41,725 bases of DNA from Planctomycetota bacterium (GTDB taxonomy: Bacteria > Planctomycetota > Phycisphaerae > WQYP01), in the NCBI GenBank assembly GCA_021851715.1, contig JAJZCR010000028.1, positions 1-41,725 on the forward strand, in the 5' to 3' direction. Numbering within the stretch: position 1 is the first letter of the stretch; the number at the start of each line of letters is the position of its first letter. The notes under the pieces were generated by a model, which ran no database searches, was not told the DNA's origin, and worked only from the letters and a program-made list of their open reading frames with translations. Shown one piece after another: positions 6,527-14,404 of the stretch. The position numbers and the translations under genes were made by a program.

Positions 6527-7249
6527 ATGGCCGAAAAGTTGCGCGGAAAGCGTTACAAAGAAAATGCCAAACTGCTGCCGAAGCAGCCGGTAACGGTTGA
6601 ACAGGCGCTGCCGATCTTAAAGCAGTTCAAGAAAACCAAGTTCGATGAAACCGTCAATATCGTCGTCCATCTGGGCATTGACCCCAAGCAGGCCGATCAA
6701 ATGGTTCGCGGATCGGTCAGCCTGCCCAAGGGCATCGGCAAAACCCGCCGCGTGATCGCTTTCGTGCAGGGAAACAATGTGGCCGCGGCCACTGCGGCCG
6801 GGGCGGTTGACGCCGGCGCGGATGACCTGATTAAGAAAGTCAACGACGGCTGGATGGAATTCGATGTGGCGATTGCCACGCCGGACCTGATGTCCAAGGT
6901 CAGCCGCCTGGGTAAGGTACTTGGCCCGCAGGGTAAAATGCCCAGCCCGAAAGCCGGAACGGTGACTTCCGATGTGGCCACCGCCGTGCGTGAATATACC
7001 GCCGGCAAAGTGGAATTTCGCAACGATGCCGGCGGCAATGTGCATGCAGCCGTGGGCAAAGTCAGCTTTAGTGACGCTGATCTGGCCGCCAATGTCCATG
7101 CGTTTCTCAACACCATCCGCCGACTTAAGCCACCGACGGCCAAAGGCCACTATGTCCGCAAAGTTACACTGCACAGCACCATGAGTCCGGGTCTGCCCCT
7201 GGATGTGGCCCATCTGAACGTTGAGGAAACCACGGAACAACAAGCCTGA
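6527..7249 (+). CDS. rplA: 50S ribosomal protein L1
   Basis: A 240-aa protein. The start is ATG 6527 with AGGAG a few bases upstream; the open frame extends to 6230 but that part is leader. It begins GKRYKENAKLLPK and contains VHLGIDPKQADQMVRGSVSLP, GADDLI, MSKVSRLGKVLGPQGKMPSPKAGTVT and the C-terminal VRKVTLHSTMSPGLPLD typical of L1. L1 binds 23S rRNA at the L1 stalk, helps move tRNA out of the E site, and in many bacteria represses its own operon by binding mRNA. It is first in rplA-rplJ-rplL; rplK, its usual upstream partner, is not in the window, because the region upstream is the IS-bearing island. Length is normal (about 230-240 aa). Confidence 0.97.
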   Translation: MAEKLRGKRYKENAKLLPKQPVTVEQALPILKQFKKTKFDETVNIVVHLGIDPKQADQMVRGSVSLPKGIGKTRRVIAFVQGNNVAAATAAGAVDAGADDLIKKVNDGWMEFDVAIATPDLMSKVSRLGKVLGPQGKMPSPKAGTVTSDVATAVREYTAGKVEFRNDAGGNVHAAVGKVSFSDADLAANVHAFLNTIRRLKPPTAKGHYVRKVTLHSTMSPGLPLDVAHLNVEETTEQQA

Positions 7250-7266
7250 ATTGGCTAAGGTACCAT

Positions 7267-7288
7267 GCCCGTAGCGGGCCTTATTTTG
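7267..7288 (+). promoter_or_regulatory. Hairpin with T-rich tail in the rplA-rplJ gap
   Basis: GCCCG-TAG-CGGGC (7267-7279) is followed by CTTATTTTG. It could act as a partial terminator or attenuator, or protect an mRNA end, adjusting L1 relative to L10/L7-L12. The stem is short, so the role is uncertain. Confidence 0.4.
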
Positions 7289-7297
7289 AGGTAAACC

Positions 7298-7834
7298 ATG
7301 AGCAAACGTGTAAAAAACCTGATCACCGCCGAATTGGAAAAACGCCTGCGCGGCAGCGACAGCGTGGTTATTGTGGATTATGCCGGCATCAGCGCCACGG
7401 ACACCAACAACCTTCGCAGTAAATTGCGCGCCAAGCAGGTGCGCATGACCGTCATCCCCAATACGGTTGGAAGCAAAGCCCTGGATAATGTCGGCCTTAA
7501 AGGTGCCGGCGGCATCCTCTTCGGAACCAATGCCCTGATCTACGGCGGCGAATCCATCGTCGATATGGTCAAGGAAATAGTTGCACAGGCCAAGGAAATC
7601 CAGAAACTCACCATCAAAGGTTCGGTGGTGGAAGGAAAATTGCTGGATAAAAAGGCTACCGAGGCGCTGGCCAAGATGCCTAATCGTCGCGAGCTTCTGG
7701 GGCTGATCACCAGTCAGATTTCCGGGCCGGGACGAACCCTGGCGGGACAGGTTGCCGGGCCGGGTCGGAATATCGCCGGCCAGATCAAAGCGGTGGCAGA
7801 GAAAAAGGAAAAGGAAACCCCGGCCGCAGCATAA
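7298..7834 (+). CDS. rplJ: 50S ribosomal protein L10
   Basis: A 178-aa protein with the L10 N-terminal pattern: SVVIVDYAGISATDTNNLRS, then VRMTVIPNTVGSKALD, and a C-terminal Ala/Lys-rich helix (QIKAVAEKKEKETPAAA) that anchors L7/L12 dimers. GAGG lies six bases upstream of ATG 7298. L10 is the base of the ribosomal stalk and recruits translation factors through L7/L12. It sits 48 bp after rplA and 130 bp before rplL. Length is normal (about 165-180 aa). Confidence 0.96.
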   Translation: MSKRVKNLITAELEKRLRGSDSVVIVDYAGISATDTNNLRSKLRAKQVRMTVIPNTVGSKALDNVGLKGAGGILFGTNALIYGGESIVDMVKEIVAQAKEIQKLTIKGSVVEGKLLDKKATEALAKMPNRRELLGLITSQISGPGRTLAGQVAGPGRNIAGQIKAVAEKKEKETPAAA

Positions 7835-7964
7835 AGTTGCGGGCGAATTTAATGTGTTCATCTTGCGATTTGTATTTCGCTGGTCATGAGCCTGCCTTGA
7901 GCAGTTAAAACGGGGCGTGTTGCCCTGGCTGATGGCCGCGAGCAGATAAGGAAAGGTTTTTACC

Positions 7965-8366
7965 ATGGCAGAATTCGCTGCTGAAATCGTTGAACTTGGC
8001 GATAAAATCGTCGCCCTCTCGCTGCTGCAAGCTCGTGCGCTAAGCGAGTACCTCAAGGAAAAGCACGGCATTGAGGCCGCCGCCGGCGGAGTGATGATGG
8101 CCGCACCCGCCGCCGGAGCCGGTGCTGCCGGAGCCGCACCCGCCGCCGCCGAGAAAACCACATTTGATGTGATTCTCAAGAGCGCCGGCGAAAAGAAAAT
8201 TCAGGTCATCAAGGTCGTGCGTACCGCCACCAGCCTGGGGCTTAAGGAAGCCAAGGACTTGGTGGAGGCCGCTCCCAAGACCGTTAAGACCGGCGTGGAA
8301 AAGGCTGAGGCTGAAAAGCTCAAGAAAGAGCTGGAAGCCGAAGGCGCTACCGTCGAACTCCAGTAA
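7965..8366 (+). CDS. rplL: 50S ribosomal protein L7/L12
   Basis: A 133-aa protein with the N-terminal dimerisation helix ([20 protein letters not shown]), an Ala/Gly/Pro-rich hinge around residues 43-64, and the C-terminal factor-binding domain ([20 protein letters not shown] ... [20 protein letters not shown]). The stalk protein activates the GTPases EF-Tu and EF-G. A purine-rich AAGGAAAGG site precedes ATG 7965. It ends the operon, followed by a strong terminator. rpoB, the usual next gene, does not follow. Confidence 0.97.
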   Translation: MAEFAAEIVELGDKIVALSLLQARALSEYLKEKHGIEAAAGGVMMAAPAAGAGAAGAAPAAAEKTTFDVILKSAGEKKIQVIKVVRTATSLGLKEAKDLVEAAPKTVKTGVEKAEAEKLKKELEAEGATVELQ

Positions 8367-8416
8367 CCACCAACGCATTCGACTTGGTGGTTTCCGCCAA
8401 TCAATGCAGACATCAG

Positions 8417-8452
8417 GCGGGGCCGCTGTTCAACAGCGCCCCGCTTTTTTTT
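8417..8452 (+). terminator. Rho-independent terminator after rplL
   Basis: GCGGGGC...GCCCCGC encloses an inner GCTG-TTCAA-CAGC stem, giving about 11 base pairs with one bulged C, followed by eight T residues (8445-8452). It closes the rplA-rplJ-rplL operon. Confidence 0.92.
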
Positions 8453-8462
8453 GCTTCGCATC

Positions 8463-8488
8463 CGCATGGGTCGCCGACGGCCCATGCG
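8463..8488. repeat. Long hairpin overlapping the first copy of a 31-bp repeat
   Basis: CGCATGGGTCG-CCGA-CGGCCCATGCG forms an 11-bp stem with one T-G pair. Its 3' arm is the start of the 31-bp repeat at 8481-8511. No T-run follows, so it is not a simple terminator. Confidence 0.6.
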
Positions 8489-8511
8489 AAAATTGCCCAT
8501 CTGGCGCATAA
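8481..8511. repeat. 31-bp dispersed repeat, copy 1
   Basis: The segment starting CCCATGCGAAAATTGCCC matches 9539-9569 at 30 of 31 positions in the same orientation. It lies just after the rplL terminator, with a hairpin attached on its left. Its function is unknown. Confidence 0.7.
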
Positions 8512-8606
8512 GCTCTGTTCGGCCCGTGCCGGTACATTGGAGAATTTTCATAGCGTTTGCGGAAATATTGTACGGTATAGGCTCGCATGGAAGTGGGTCG
8601 GCAGTT

Positions 8607-8835
8607 GAGTTTGTCAATCCGGAGCACATTGATGCGGGATTTTGTTTTCCTGACAACATATTGCAAGAAATACAACGCGATCGGTTTAAACATCCGACGC
8701 GCTTGGTCCAGGAGCGCATGTAGATACTGTGGCTCAAGGCCCATGGGATCAGCCACGGACAAATCGCGGAATTGTCATGTGCGGCGCGCAGCAAAGTTCA
8801 GCGAACGCTGAATTTATACGCCCACAGCGGGCGGC
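8607..8835 (+). pseudogene. Degraded IS630-like transposase helix-turn-helix relic
   Basis: In frame from 8607 the translation reads EFVNPEHIDAGFCFPDNILQ, then RFKHPTRLVQERM, a TAG stop at 8721-8723, then ILWLKAHGISHGQIAELS and KVQRTLNLYAHSG. This matches the N-terminal helix-turn-helix pattern of IS630-type transposases (VQ.KM..LWLK..G..H..IA.L......RYL..Y). The internal stop and lack of any DDE domain downstream show a dead fragment. The rest of 8453-8925 holds nothing else recognisable. Confidence 0.6.
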
Positions 8836-8925
8836 GGTGCGGCGCGTTCCCCGACGTGTCCACCCGAGTGCCTTGGTGGCCCACCGGATGGCGTTGGCTG
8901 CGGAATTTGAGACCCGGCACGGGTA

Positions 8926-9327
8926 TCAAAAATGGGAGATGATCGCGAACAACATCCAAATTAAAGCACCCGCGGCGGCTGCCATAATAAGACAAATCGC
9001 CGGGAAAAAAACCCAAGATCCAAATGAGTACCGCTCCCGGCCAATGGCAAACAGCGAAAGAATGAAGCCGACGATGCACAAAAAACCGCCCGTGACCAGG
9101 CCGATCAGGGCCATGCAAAACGCGATAATGCCAAGAATATCATGAAAGCCAAGTCCATAAGCGGTCCAGCGAGGCCCCGCGGCCGCAGCGCCGTTTGGTT
9201 GCGCGCGAATTTCGGCAGCCACGCGCTCGAAGGTGGCGGAACACTTTGCACAGTACGGCCGGCCGAACTTATAGAACAGTCGATCTTTTTCAGTTATTGT
9301 TTGGCTACACAAATGGCAGGTAATCAT
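8926..9327 (-). CDS. Small zinc-ribbon membrane protein of unknown function
   Basis: A 133-aa protein. The N-terminus has two CxxC motifs (CHLC at residues 4-7, YCAKC about 17 residues later), a probable treble-clef or LIM-like zinc ribbon. A linker follows, then two or three hydrophobic segments (IIAFCMALIGLVTGGFLCIV, FILSLFAIG, and VFFPAICLIMAAAAGALIWM), so the protein is likely anchored in the membrane with the zinc site outside the bilayer. ATG 9327 was chosen because GGAGG lies eight bases upstream; a longer frame begins at 9375 without such a site. It stands alone on the minus strand. A DUF4190-like segment is possible, but I cannot assign a function. Confidence 0.75.
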   Translation of the reverse strand: MITCHLCSQTITEKDRLFYKFGRPYCAKCSATFERVAAEIRAQPNGAAAAGPRWTAYGLGFHDILGIIAFCMALIGLVTGGFLCIVGFILSLFAIGRERYSFGSWVFFPAICLIMAAAAGALIWMLFAIISHF

Positions 9328-9538
9328 CGCCACTGCCTCCACGGTACCGTCCGCTGATTCAATAGTGCCACACATATCATATCATCTGCGACCGGCAACA
9401 AGCAAATTGCAGCATCCCTCTCCAGGTCTGCAGAACAGCTTTTTGCTTTTTCCGGCCGGCGGGATCTCTGGGACGCGCCGCACAGTCCGTTCGCACAATC
9501 TGTTGCCGCGCCCGACCGGCGGACCGATATATCCGAGA

Positions 9539-9569
9539 CCCATGCGAAAATTGCCAATCTGGCGCATAA
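9539..9569. repeat. 31-bp dispersed repeat, copy 2
   Basis: Matches 8481-8511 with one mismatch. It lies 74 bp before purL's start codon and lacks the hairpin arm seen beside copy 1. Both copies are intergenic and lie on either side of the minus-strand zinc-ribbon gene. Confidence 0.7.
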
Positions 9570-9643
9570 TATGCACGAAAGAAATGCGGCGGCCGACCTT
9601 GGCCGCCGCCTGTGGAACCACAGATTGTTCCCAAAGGAGATTC

Positions 9644-12640
9644 ATGCCTGTTTTTCGTATCGAAGTGCATCCCAAAGACCTTTCTAACGATCCCGCTGGT
9701 GCGGCCATCCTGGCGGAAATTCAGCAGCTTCAGCGTGCCACCCATACCACGGGTGCCAATGGTCAGGACCCTGCTATCACCAGCGTGCATACCGCCCGCG
9801 TGTATCTGCTGGCAGGGGATGAGGCGGTTTTGACCCCCGCGAACCTGGCCAGGCTTTCTGAGCATTTATTTGCCGACCCGGTAACGGAAACGCCGGTCAT
9901 CGGCATTGGTACCAATACACCGGATACAAGCGTGGAAGTTCATCTTAAGCCCGGCGTGATGGATCCCGTGGCCGCGAGTGCGGAAATGGCCATTGCGGAT
10001 ATGTTGGGCCTGCCACGCACCAACGCCGGCGAAAGCCCGCCCGTGCGGGTGCTCACCGGAAGACGTTACACCCTCATGCCCCCGCCGGGCGAAAAAATGC
10101 TCCGCCAGACCGCCCAGCGCGTATTGGCCAACGACAGCATTGAGCAGATTCATCTGGAGCCGTTTTTTCCAGCGGAATTTCCCAGCGCGCGGCCCTATCA
10201 ATTTGCGAAGCTGGTGGTGCCCGTGCAGGGGCTTACCGATCAGGAACTCTTAAGCCTGTCGCGCCGGGGACATCTATTTCTGGATCTGGCCGAAATGCAG
10301 GCCATCCGCGATTATTTTGTCGCACTGGACCGCCAGCCCACCGATGTAGAAATGGAAACCATCGCCCAAAGCTGGAGCGAACACTGCGTACATAAAACGC
10401 TCAAAAGCCGGGTGGAATTTACCCATCACCCCGTTCCCGATGCGGCCCACAGCGGGCACGACCATCACACCGGTGGAGCGGAAAAAATTATTTTTGACAA
10501 TCTGGTGAAATCCACTATTTTTCGAGCTACCAGCGAATTGAATCGGCCCTGGACGCTCAGCGTGTTCAAGGATAACGCCGGGGTTATTGCATTCGATGAA
10601 GATTTCGCCCTGTGCATGAAGGTGGAAACCCACAACCGGCCGTCCGCCATCGAGCCTTATGGCGGGGCCGCCACCGGCATCGGCGGGTGCATCCGTGATG
10701 TCATAGGCACCGGCCTGGGAGCCAAACCCATTGCCTGCACCGATATTTTCTGCTTTGCTGATCCGGCCACGCCGCCGCAGGAAGTGCCGCACGGCGTGAT
10801 TCACCCGCGCCGCACCGCCCAGCGCGTGGTGGCGGGTGTGCGCGATTATGGCAATCGCATGGGCATTCCCACGGTCAACGGAGCGGTGTTTTTCGATCAG
10901 CGATACATCGGCAATCCATTGGTGTTCTGCGGCACGCTGGGGCTGATGCCGCGGGAGTTTTCCGCCAAAGGTGCCGCCCAGCCCGGCGACCATATCATTG
11001 TCATCGGTGGCCGGACCGGCCGTGACGGCATTCATGGGGCCACTTTTTCCAGCGATGTGCTGACCAACACCCACGCCGATGAATTCAGCCATGCGGTGCA
11101 GATCGGCAATGCCATCACCGAAAAAAAAATGCTGGATGTGATCCTGCAGGCCCGCGACCATGCCGACGGTCCGTTGTTCGGTGCCATTACCGACTGTGGA
11201 GCCGGCGGACTTTCCAGCGCCGTGGGCGAAATGGGCCAGCACACCGGCGCGGCGGTACACCTGGAAAGAGTACCGCTGAAATACCAGGGACTTTCTTACA
11301 CGGAAATCTGGATCAGCGAAGCCCAGGAACGCATGGTGCTGGCGGTGCCGCCGCAGCACGTGGCTGCGCTATTGGCCTTGGCGGCTGCCGAAGATGTACA
11401 GGCCACCGATATCGGTGAATTTGACGGCAGCGGGAAGCTCTCGCTGTACTACAACGGAACCTCCGTGGGCCAACTGGACATGAGCTTCATTCATGACGGC
11501 CTGCCTGCGCCGGTGCGCAAGGCCTGCTGGCAGCAGCCCCTGCTGCACGACCCTGCCCTTGCGCCCCCGCGCGATTACGTGCAGGCGATGGTGGGCCTGT
11601 TTTCTCATCCCACCATTGCCAGCAAGCACTGGATAATCCGCCAGTACGATCATGAAGTGCAGGGTGCCACGGTGATCAAGCCCCTGACAGGCCCCCGTGG
11701 TGACGGACCAGGCGACGCGGCGGTACTTCAGCCGCTGCCCGAGAGTCCGCGCGCGGTGGCGCTGGCGGTGGGTTGTCAGATACGCTTTGGCGAAATCGAT
11801 CCGTATCAGATGGCGCTCAACAGCATGGATGAAGCCATTCGCAATATCGTTTGCGTGGGCGGCGATCCACGGCACACGGCGATTTTGGATAATTTCTGCT
11901 GGCCCAAATGCACCGATCCCATGCACCTGGGGGCGCTGGTACGCGCCTGCCAGGCCTGTTACGACGGAGCCAAAGCTTTCGGCACGCCATTTATTTCCGG
12001 CAAAGATTCGCTGTCCAACGAATTTATCACCGACCGCGGCGAGCGCATATGCATCCCTTATACGCTGTTGATCAGTGCTGTAAGTGTGCTGCCGTTTGTG
12101 GATCGGGCCATGACCATGGATGCCAAGGAGCCGGGAAACCTGCTGGTTCTGGTGGGCCGAACCCGGCGCGAACTGGGTGGATCGATGTACTGGCATATTC
12201 ACGGCCATACCGGGGCCTGCGTACCGCAGGTGGATTTAACTGTAGCTCCGGCCCTGCATCAGGCGGTGGCGGAACTGATCAGCCATGGTCTGGTGTGCAG
12301 CGCCCACGATCTTTCGGAAGGCGGGCTGGCGGTGGCCATGGCGGAAATGCTTTTTGCCGGCGGACTGGGAGCACAGGTGGATCTGGCGGGGGTTCCGCGT
12401 GATGATGCCCTTGGAGATGACGCCATTTTATTTTCCGAATCCGCCACGCGATACCTGCTGGAAATAAAACCGGAGCATCTGGATGCGGTGGTAAAAGGCT
12501 TACGGCCCCATCCGTTTGGGGTCCTGGGTACCTTGACGGAATTACCGCGGTTGAAAATACGTTCCACCGCCGGCCCGGCGCTGCTGGATGAACCGGTCGA
12601 TACCTTCAAGCAGGCCTGGCTTAAGCCGCTGGATTGGTGA
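9644..12640 (+). CDS. purL: Phosphoribosylformylglycinamidine synthase, PurS-PurL fusion
   Basis: A 998-aa enzyme that converts FGAR to FGAM in purine synthesis using ATP and ammonia from glutamine. ATG 9644 has AAGGAG seven bases upstream; the frame is open to 9365 but that part is intergenic. The first 230 residues hold PurS-like features (FRIEVHPKDL; VARVLTGRRYTL-like strand at VRVLTGRRYTLM), then the PurL core: AQSWSEHCVHK, GGAATGIGGCIRDVIGTGLG, GGRTGRDGIHGATFSS, ITDCGAGGLSSAVGEMGQ and FISGKDSLSNEF. It is longer than small PurL (about 740 aa) and shorter than the E. coli enzyme (about 1295 aa). No PurQ-type glutaminase domain follows, so a separate purQ is expected elsewhere. The gene is single, followed by an ASCH-like gene 44 bp later. 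Confidence 0.93.
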   Translation: MPVFRIEVHPKDLSNDPAGAAILAEIQQLQRATHTTGANGQDPAITSVHTARVYLLAGDEAVLTPANLARLSEHLFADPVTETPVIGIGTNTPDTSVEVHLKPGVMDPVAASAEMAIADMLGLPRTNAGESPPVRVLTGRRYTLMPPPGEKMLRQTAQRVLANDSIEQIHLEPFFPAEFPSARPYQFAKLVVPVQGLTDQELLSLSRRGHLFLDLAEMQAIRDYFVALDRQPTDVEMETIAQSWSEHCVHKTLKSRVEFTHHPVPDAAHSGHDHHTGGAEKIIFDNLVKSTIFRATSELNRPWTLSVFKDNAGVIAFDEDFALCMKVETHNRPSAIEPYGGAATGIGGCIRDVIGTGLGAKPIACTDIFCFADPATPPQEVPHGVIHPRRTAQRVVAGVRDYGNRMGIPTVNGAVFFDQRYIGNPLVFCGTLGLMPREFSAKGAAQPGDHIIVIGGRTGRDGIHGATFSSDVLTNTHADEFSHAVQIGNAITEKKMLDVILQARDHADGPLFGAITDCGAGGLSSAVGEMGQHTGAAVHLERVPLKYQGLSYTEIWISEAQERMVLAVPPQHVAALLALAAAEDVQATDIGEFDGSGKLSLYYNGTSVGQLDMSFIHDGLPAPVRKACWQQPLLHDPALAPPRDYVQAMVGLFSHPTIASKHWIIRQYDHEVQGATVIKPLTGPRGDGPGDAAVLQPLPESPRAVALAVGCQIRFGEIDPYQMALNSMDEAIRNIVCVGGDPRHTAILDNFCWPKCTDPMHLGALVRACQACYDGAKAFGTPFISGKDSLSNEFITDRGERICIPYTLLISAVSVLPFVDRAMTMDAKEPGNLLVLVGRTRRELGGSMYWHIHGHTGACVPQVDLTVAPALHQAVAELISHGLVCSAHDLSEGGLAVAMAEMLFAGGLGAQVDLAGVPRDDALGDDAILFSESATRYLLEIKPEHLDAVVKGLRPHPFGVLGTLTELPRLKIRSTAGPALLDEPVDTFKQAWLKPLDW

Positions 12641-12684
12641 ACGGGGGCTTTACCGCCCGTGCGGTCTGCGGTTATCCTGAAGCG

Positions 12685-13254
12685 ATGCTGCTGCTGAAAA
12701 AACATCTTGTCGAGCTGGTTCGCGCCGGCAAAAAACACCAGACCATTCGCGTGTGGGATCGACCCCATGTACGTGTCGGCCAGATCAGTTACACTCCCGG
12801 ATTGGGCAAGCTCAAAATTACCGGCATCGATGAATTGCCGCATCTGGACGCTTTGATCCCGGCCGACGCCATCGCCGACGGCTTTGCCACACTGCCCGAA
12901 CTGCTGCGTGAAATTCATCGATCTTATCCGGAAATCCCTGCCGGCAAGCGGCTGTTTCGGGTTACATTTCAGTGGCCCTGGCCACCAACCGCCGACCCCA
13001 TCACCCCGGAAACAGTCCCGCCGCCGCAGTCCGCGCCACCCCGCACCTCGGCCGCCCAACGGCGGCCGGCATCAGCGCGCGGTCCGGATCAACCAGACTC
13101 CGCACCGGCCGTAACCGCCGATCCGCCAACGTGTTTGACGGCCACAGCAGCCCAGCGTGCCGCTGTGAAAAGCTGGGTCTTAAGCCAGATTGAAGAAAAT
13201 GATGCGACAGTTCCCGGCAACCGCCAGAATAGTCCACGGGCCAATCGCAGATAG
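12685..13254 (+). CDS. ASCH-like (PUA-fold) domain protein with disordered tail
   Basis: A 189-aa protein. Residues 1-95 resemble a small ASCH/PUA-type RNA-binding fold: LLLKKHLVELVRAGKKHQTIR contains the G-x-K-x2-x-x-R type motif, followed by VRVGQI and LKITGIDELPHL. The rest, from about residue 100, is rich in Pro/Ala/Ser and Arg and looks disordered. ATG 12685 was chosen over a GTG at 12634, which overlaps purL. The ribosome site is weak. Known ASCH proteins bind RNA or nucleosides; the specific role here is unknown. It follows purL closely and may be cotranscribed. Confidence 0.6.
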   Translation: MLLLKKHLVELVRAGKKHQTIRVWDRPHVRVGQISYTPGLGKLKITGIDELPHLDALIPADAIADGFATLPELLREIHRSYPEIPAGKRLFRVTFQWPWPPTADPITPETVPPPQSAPPRTSAAQRRPASARGPDQPDSAPAVTADPPTCLTATAAQRAAVKSWVLSQIEENDATVPGNRQNSPRANRR

Positions 13255-13353
13255 CGCCAGCCGGGGCACCATGCACCAAGTTTCCCGCACCCTGGCCTGG
13301 GTAAAGCTTTCACCGCCGATGGGCCTGACGGTGACAACTCTATTTCGGCCAAG

Positions 13354-13759
13354 GGGTGGCAAATCCAGTTCGGTACAACAATTCTCACCTGTCATCCTTG
13401 CCCATGAAGCCCGAATTCGATTAGAATAGCACTCTCTAGGTTTGCGGTGGCCATGCAACATGAATGGGCTTTGATTATCGATGCATCCTCTTGAACCGCT
13501 GCGGCGGAATATTGAGTCTGTCTTCTTCGGCAAAAAAGAAGCCCTTGATCATTTGCTCGTCGGCCTGCTGGGGCGCGGCCACGTTCTAATCGAAGATGTC
13601 CCGGGGGTGGGGAAAACGGTTTTGGCCCGGGCGCTGGCGCGCAGCATCAGTTGTCAGTTCAATCGCATTCAGTTGACCCCCGATTTGCTGCCGGCGGACA
13701 TTGTCGGCGTTGCAATTTATAATCAGGAAAAGCAGGCGTTTGATTTCAAGCCCGGGCCT
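13354..13759 (+). repeat. Direct duplication of the moxR 5' region, copy 1 (mosaic)
   Basis: This segment matches 14405-14810, offset 1051 bp. Bases 13354-13698 (345 bp, including promoter and the first 73 codons) are identical. Bases 13699-13759 differ at ten positions, of which nine are synonymous in the moxR frame and one changes Ser to Ala. The sharp identity boundary suggests recombination with, or conversion from, a diverged moxR. Confidence 0.92.
13398..13427 (+). promoter_or_regulatory. Duplicated moxR promoter, copy 1
   Basis: TTGCCC and TAGAAT are separated by 18 bp, identical to the copy before the intact moxR. If active it would transcribe the truncated moxR and possibly the RusA-like gene. 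Confidence 0.5.
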
Positions 13760-13798
13760 TCGAGTTGCTGGCGTGTGTCCAGTACGATGCACCGGTAA
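13481..13798 (+). pseudogene. Truncated moxR copy
   Basis: The first 93 codons encode a MoxR AAA+ N-terminus with Walker A (PGVGKT at 41-46), matching the intact gene at 14532. The frame then leaves the homology after KPGP and ends with unrelated residues (SSCWRVSSTMHR). Walker B, sensor and lid regions are missing, so it cannot be a working ATPase. A 105-aa peptide could still be made and might interfere with MoxR hexamers, which is speculation. Confidence 0.88.
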
Positions 13799-13870
13799 AA
13801 TGACGTAACCCACGGCACTGCCAAGAATTACAACTTTTTATGGATAGAACTTCGGCTTAAGGAGAACGTA

Positions 13871-14278
13871 ATGCATGGCGTCACTTTCACGGTAAAGGGG
13901 CTGCCACCCCGGAAGAATGGGGCCAACTCAGTGTGGAGTAAGAAAAACCCCGATGGGAAGCGCTTGGAAAAACTACGAGAGGCAGCAACCAAGGCAATGG
14001 ATGGCCACGCACCATTCACAAGCCAAATATATCTGCGCTTTGATGTACGCGTCACCAAGGTAGATGCGGGCGATTTGGATACCTTTGTCGCCGGCGTGTG
14101 CGATGGGCTGCAGGGGAAACCGAAGAGTATGTCCGAGGACAAACTGCCCGAAAAACTGCGCGGTAATTGCGGCCCTATCGCCTTCGAGGACGATTCAGCG
14201 GTAATGTCGATTTGTGCCTCCAAGACGATCGTGAGCGGTGCCGGCAAGGAATCCTACACCGTGACTGTCGGCGTTTAA
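13871..14278 (+). CDS. RusA-like Holliday-junction resolvase family protein
   Basis: A 135-aa protein. The pattern GDLDTFVAGVCDGLQ near residues 66-80, then AFEDDSAVMSICASK near 104-118, resembles the RusA family core (DLDN...D.L......EDD.QV), whose conserved acidic residues bind the metal for Holliday junction cleavage. The N-terminal FTVKGLPPRKNGANSVW also fits the RusA start (F.v.G.P..K). RusA genes are typical of prophages and mobile elements. AAGGAG precedes ATG 13871. The gene lies between the two copies of the moxR 5' region, so it is cargo of the duplicated or inserted segment. The match is by eye; DxD becomes DLDT rather than DLDN here. Confidence 0.6.
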   Translation: MHGVTFTVKGLPPRKNGANSVWSKKNPDGKRLEKLREAATKAMDGHAPFTSQIYLRFDVRVTKVDAGDLDTFVAGVCDGLQGKPKSMSEDKLPEKLRGNCGPIAFEDDSAVMSICASKTIVSGAGKESYTVTVGV

Positions 14279-14404
14279 ACATAGGGCCGCCGGGCGGAGG
14301 AGTCCGCAATCGCAAATTTTTGCGGAAGCTGCTTTCCGGTCCGCATCGTGAAACCCCCGGCTAAACGTCGGTCAACTCGAGGGAACACTCTTTTTTTGGC
14401 CATT

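Noticed and set aside
7835..7964. Possible L10-type leader between rplJ and rplL
   Set aside because: An L10 leader should precede rplJ, where only 48 bp are available, and no kink-turn pattern was found.
6617..8179. Long minus-strand open frame (520 codons) opposite rplA and rplJ
   Set aside because: It is an antisense shadow of conserved ribosomal genes, with a composition (many His, Gly, Ala) typical of such shadows and no family match.
9539..9575. Possible purL promoter (TTGCCA and TAATAT)
   Set aside because: The spacing is only 10 bp, so it cannot act as a sigma-70 promoter.
9365..9643. Extended N-terminus of purL
   Set aside because: The family-like start and a good ribosome site place the start at 9644; the upstream part contains an intergenic repeat.
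10274..12208. Minus-strand open frames opposite purL
   Set aside because: Shadows of purL without start sites or recognisable domains.
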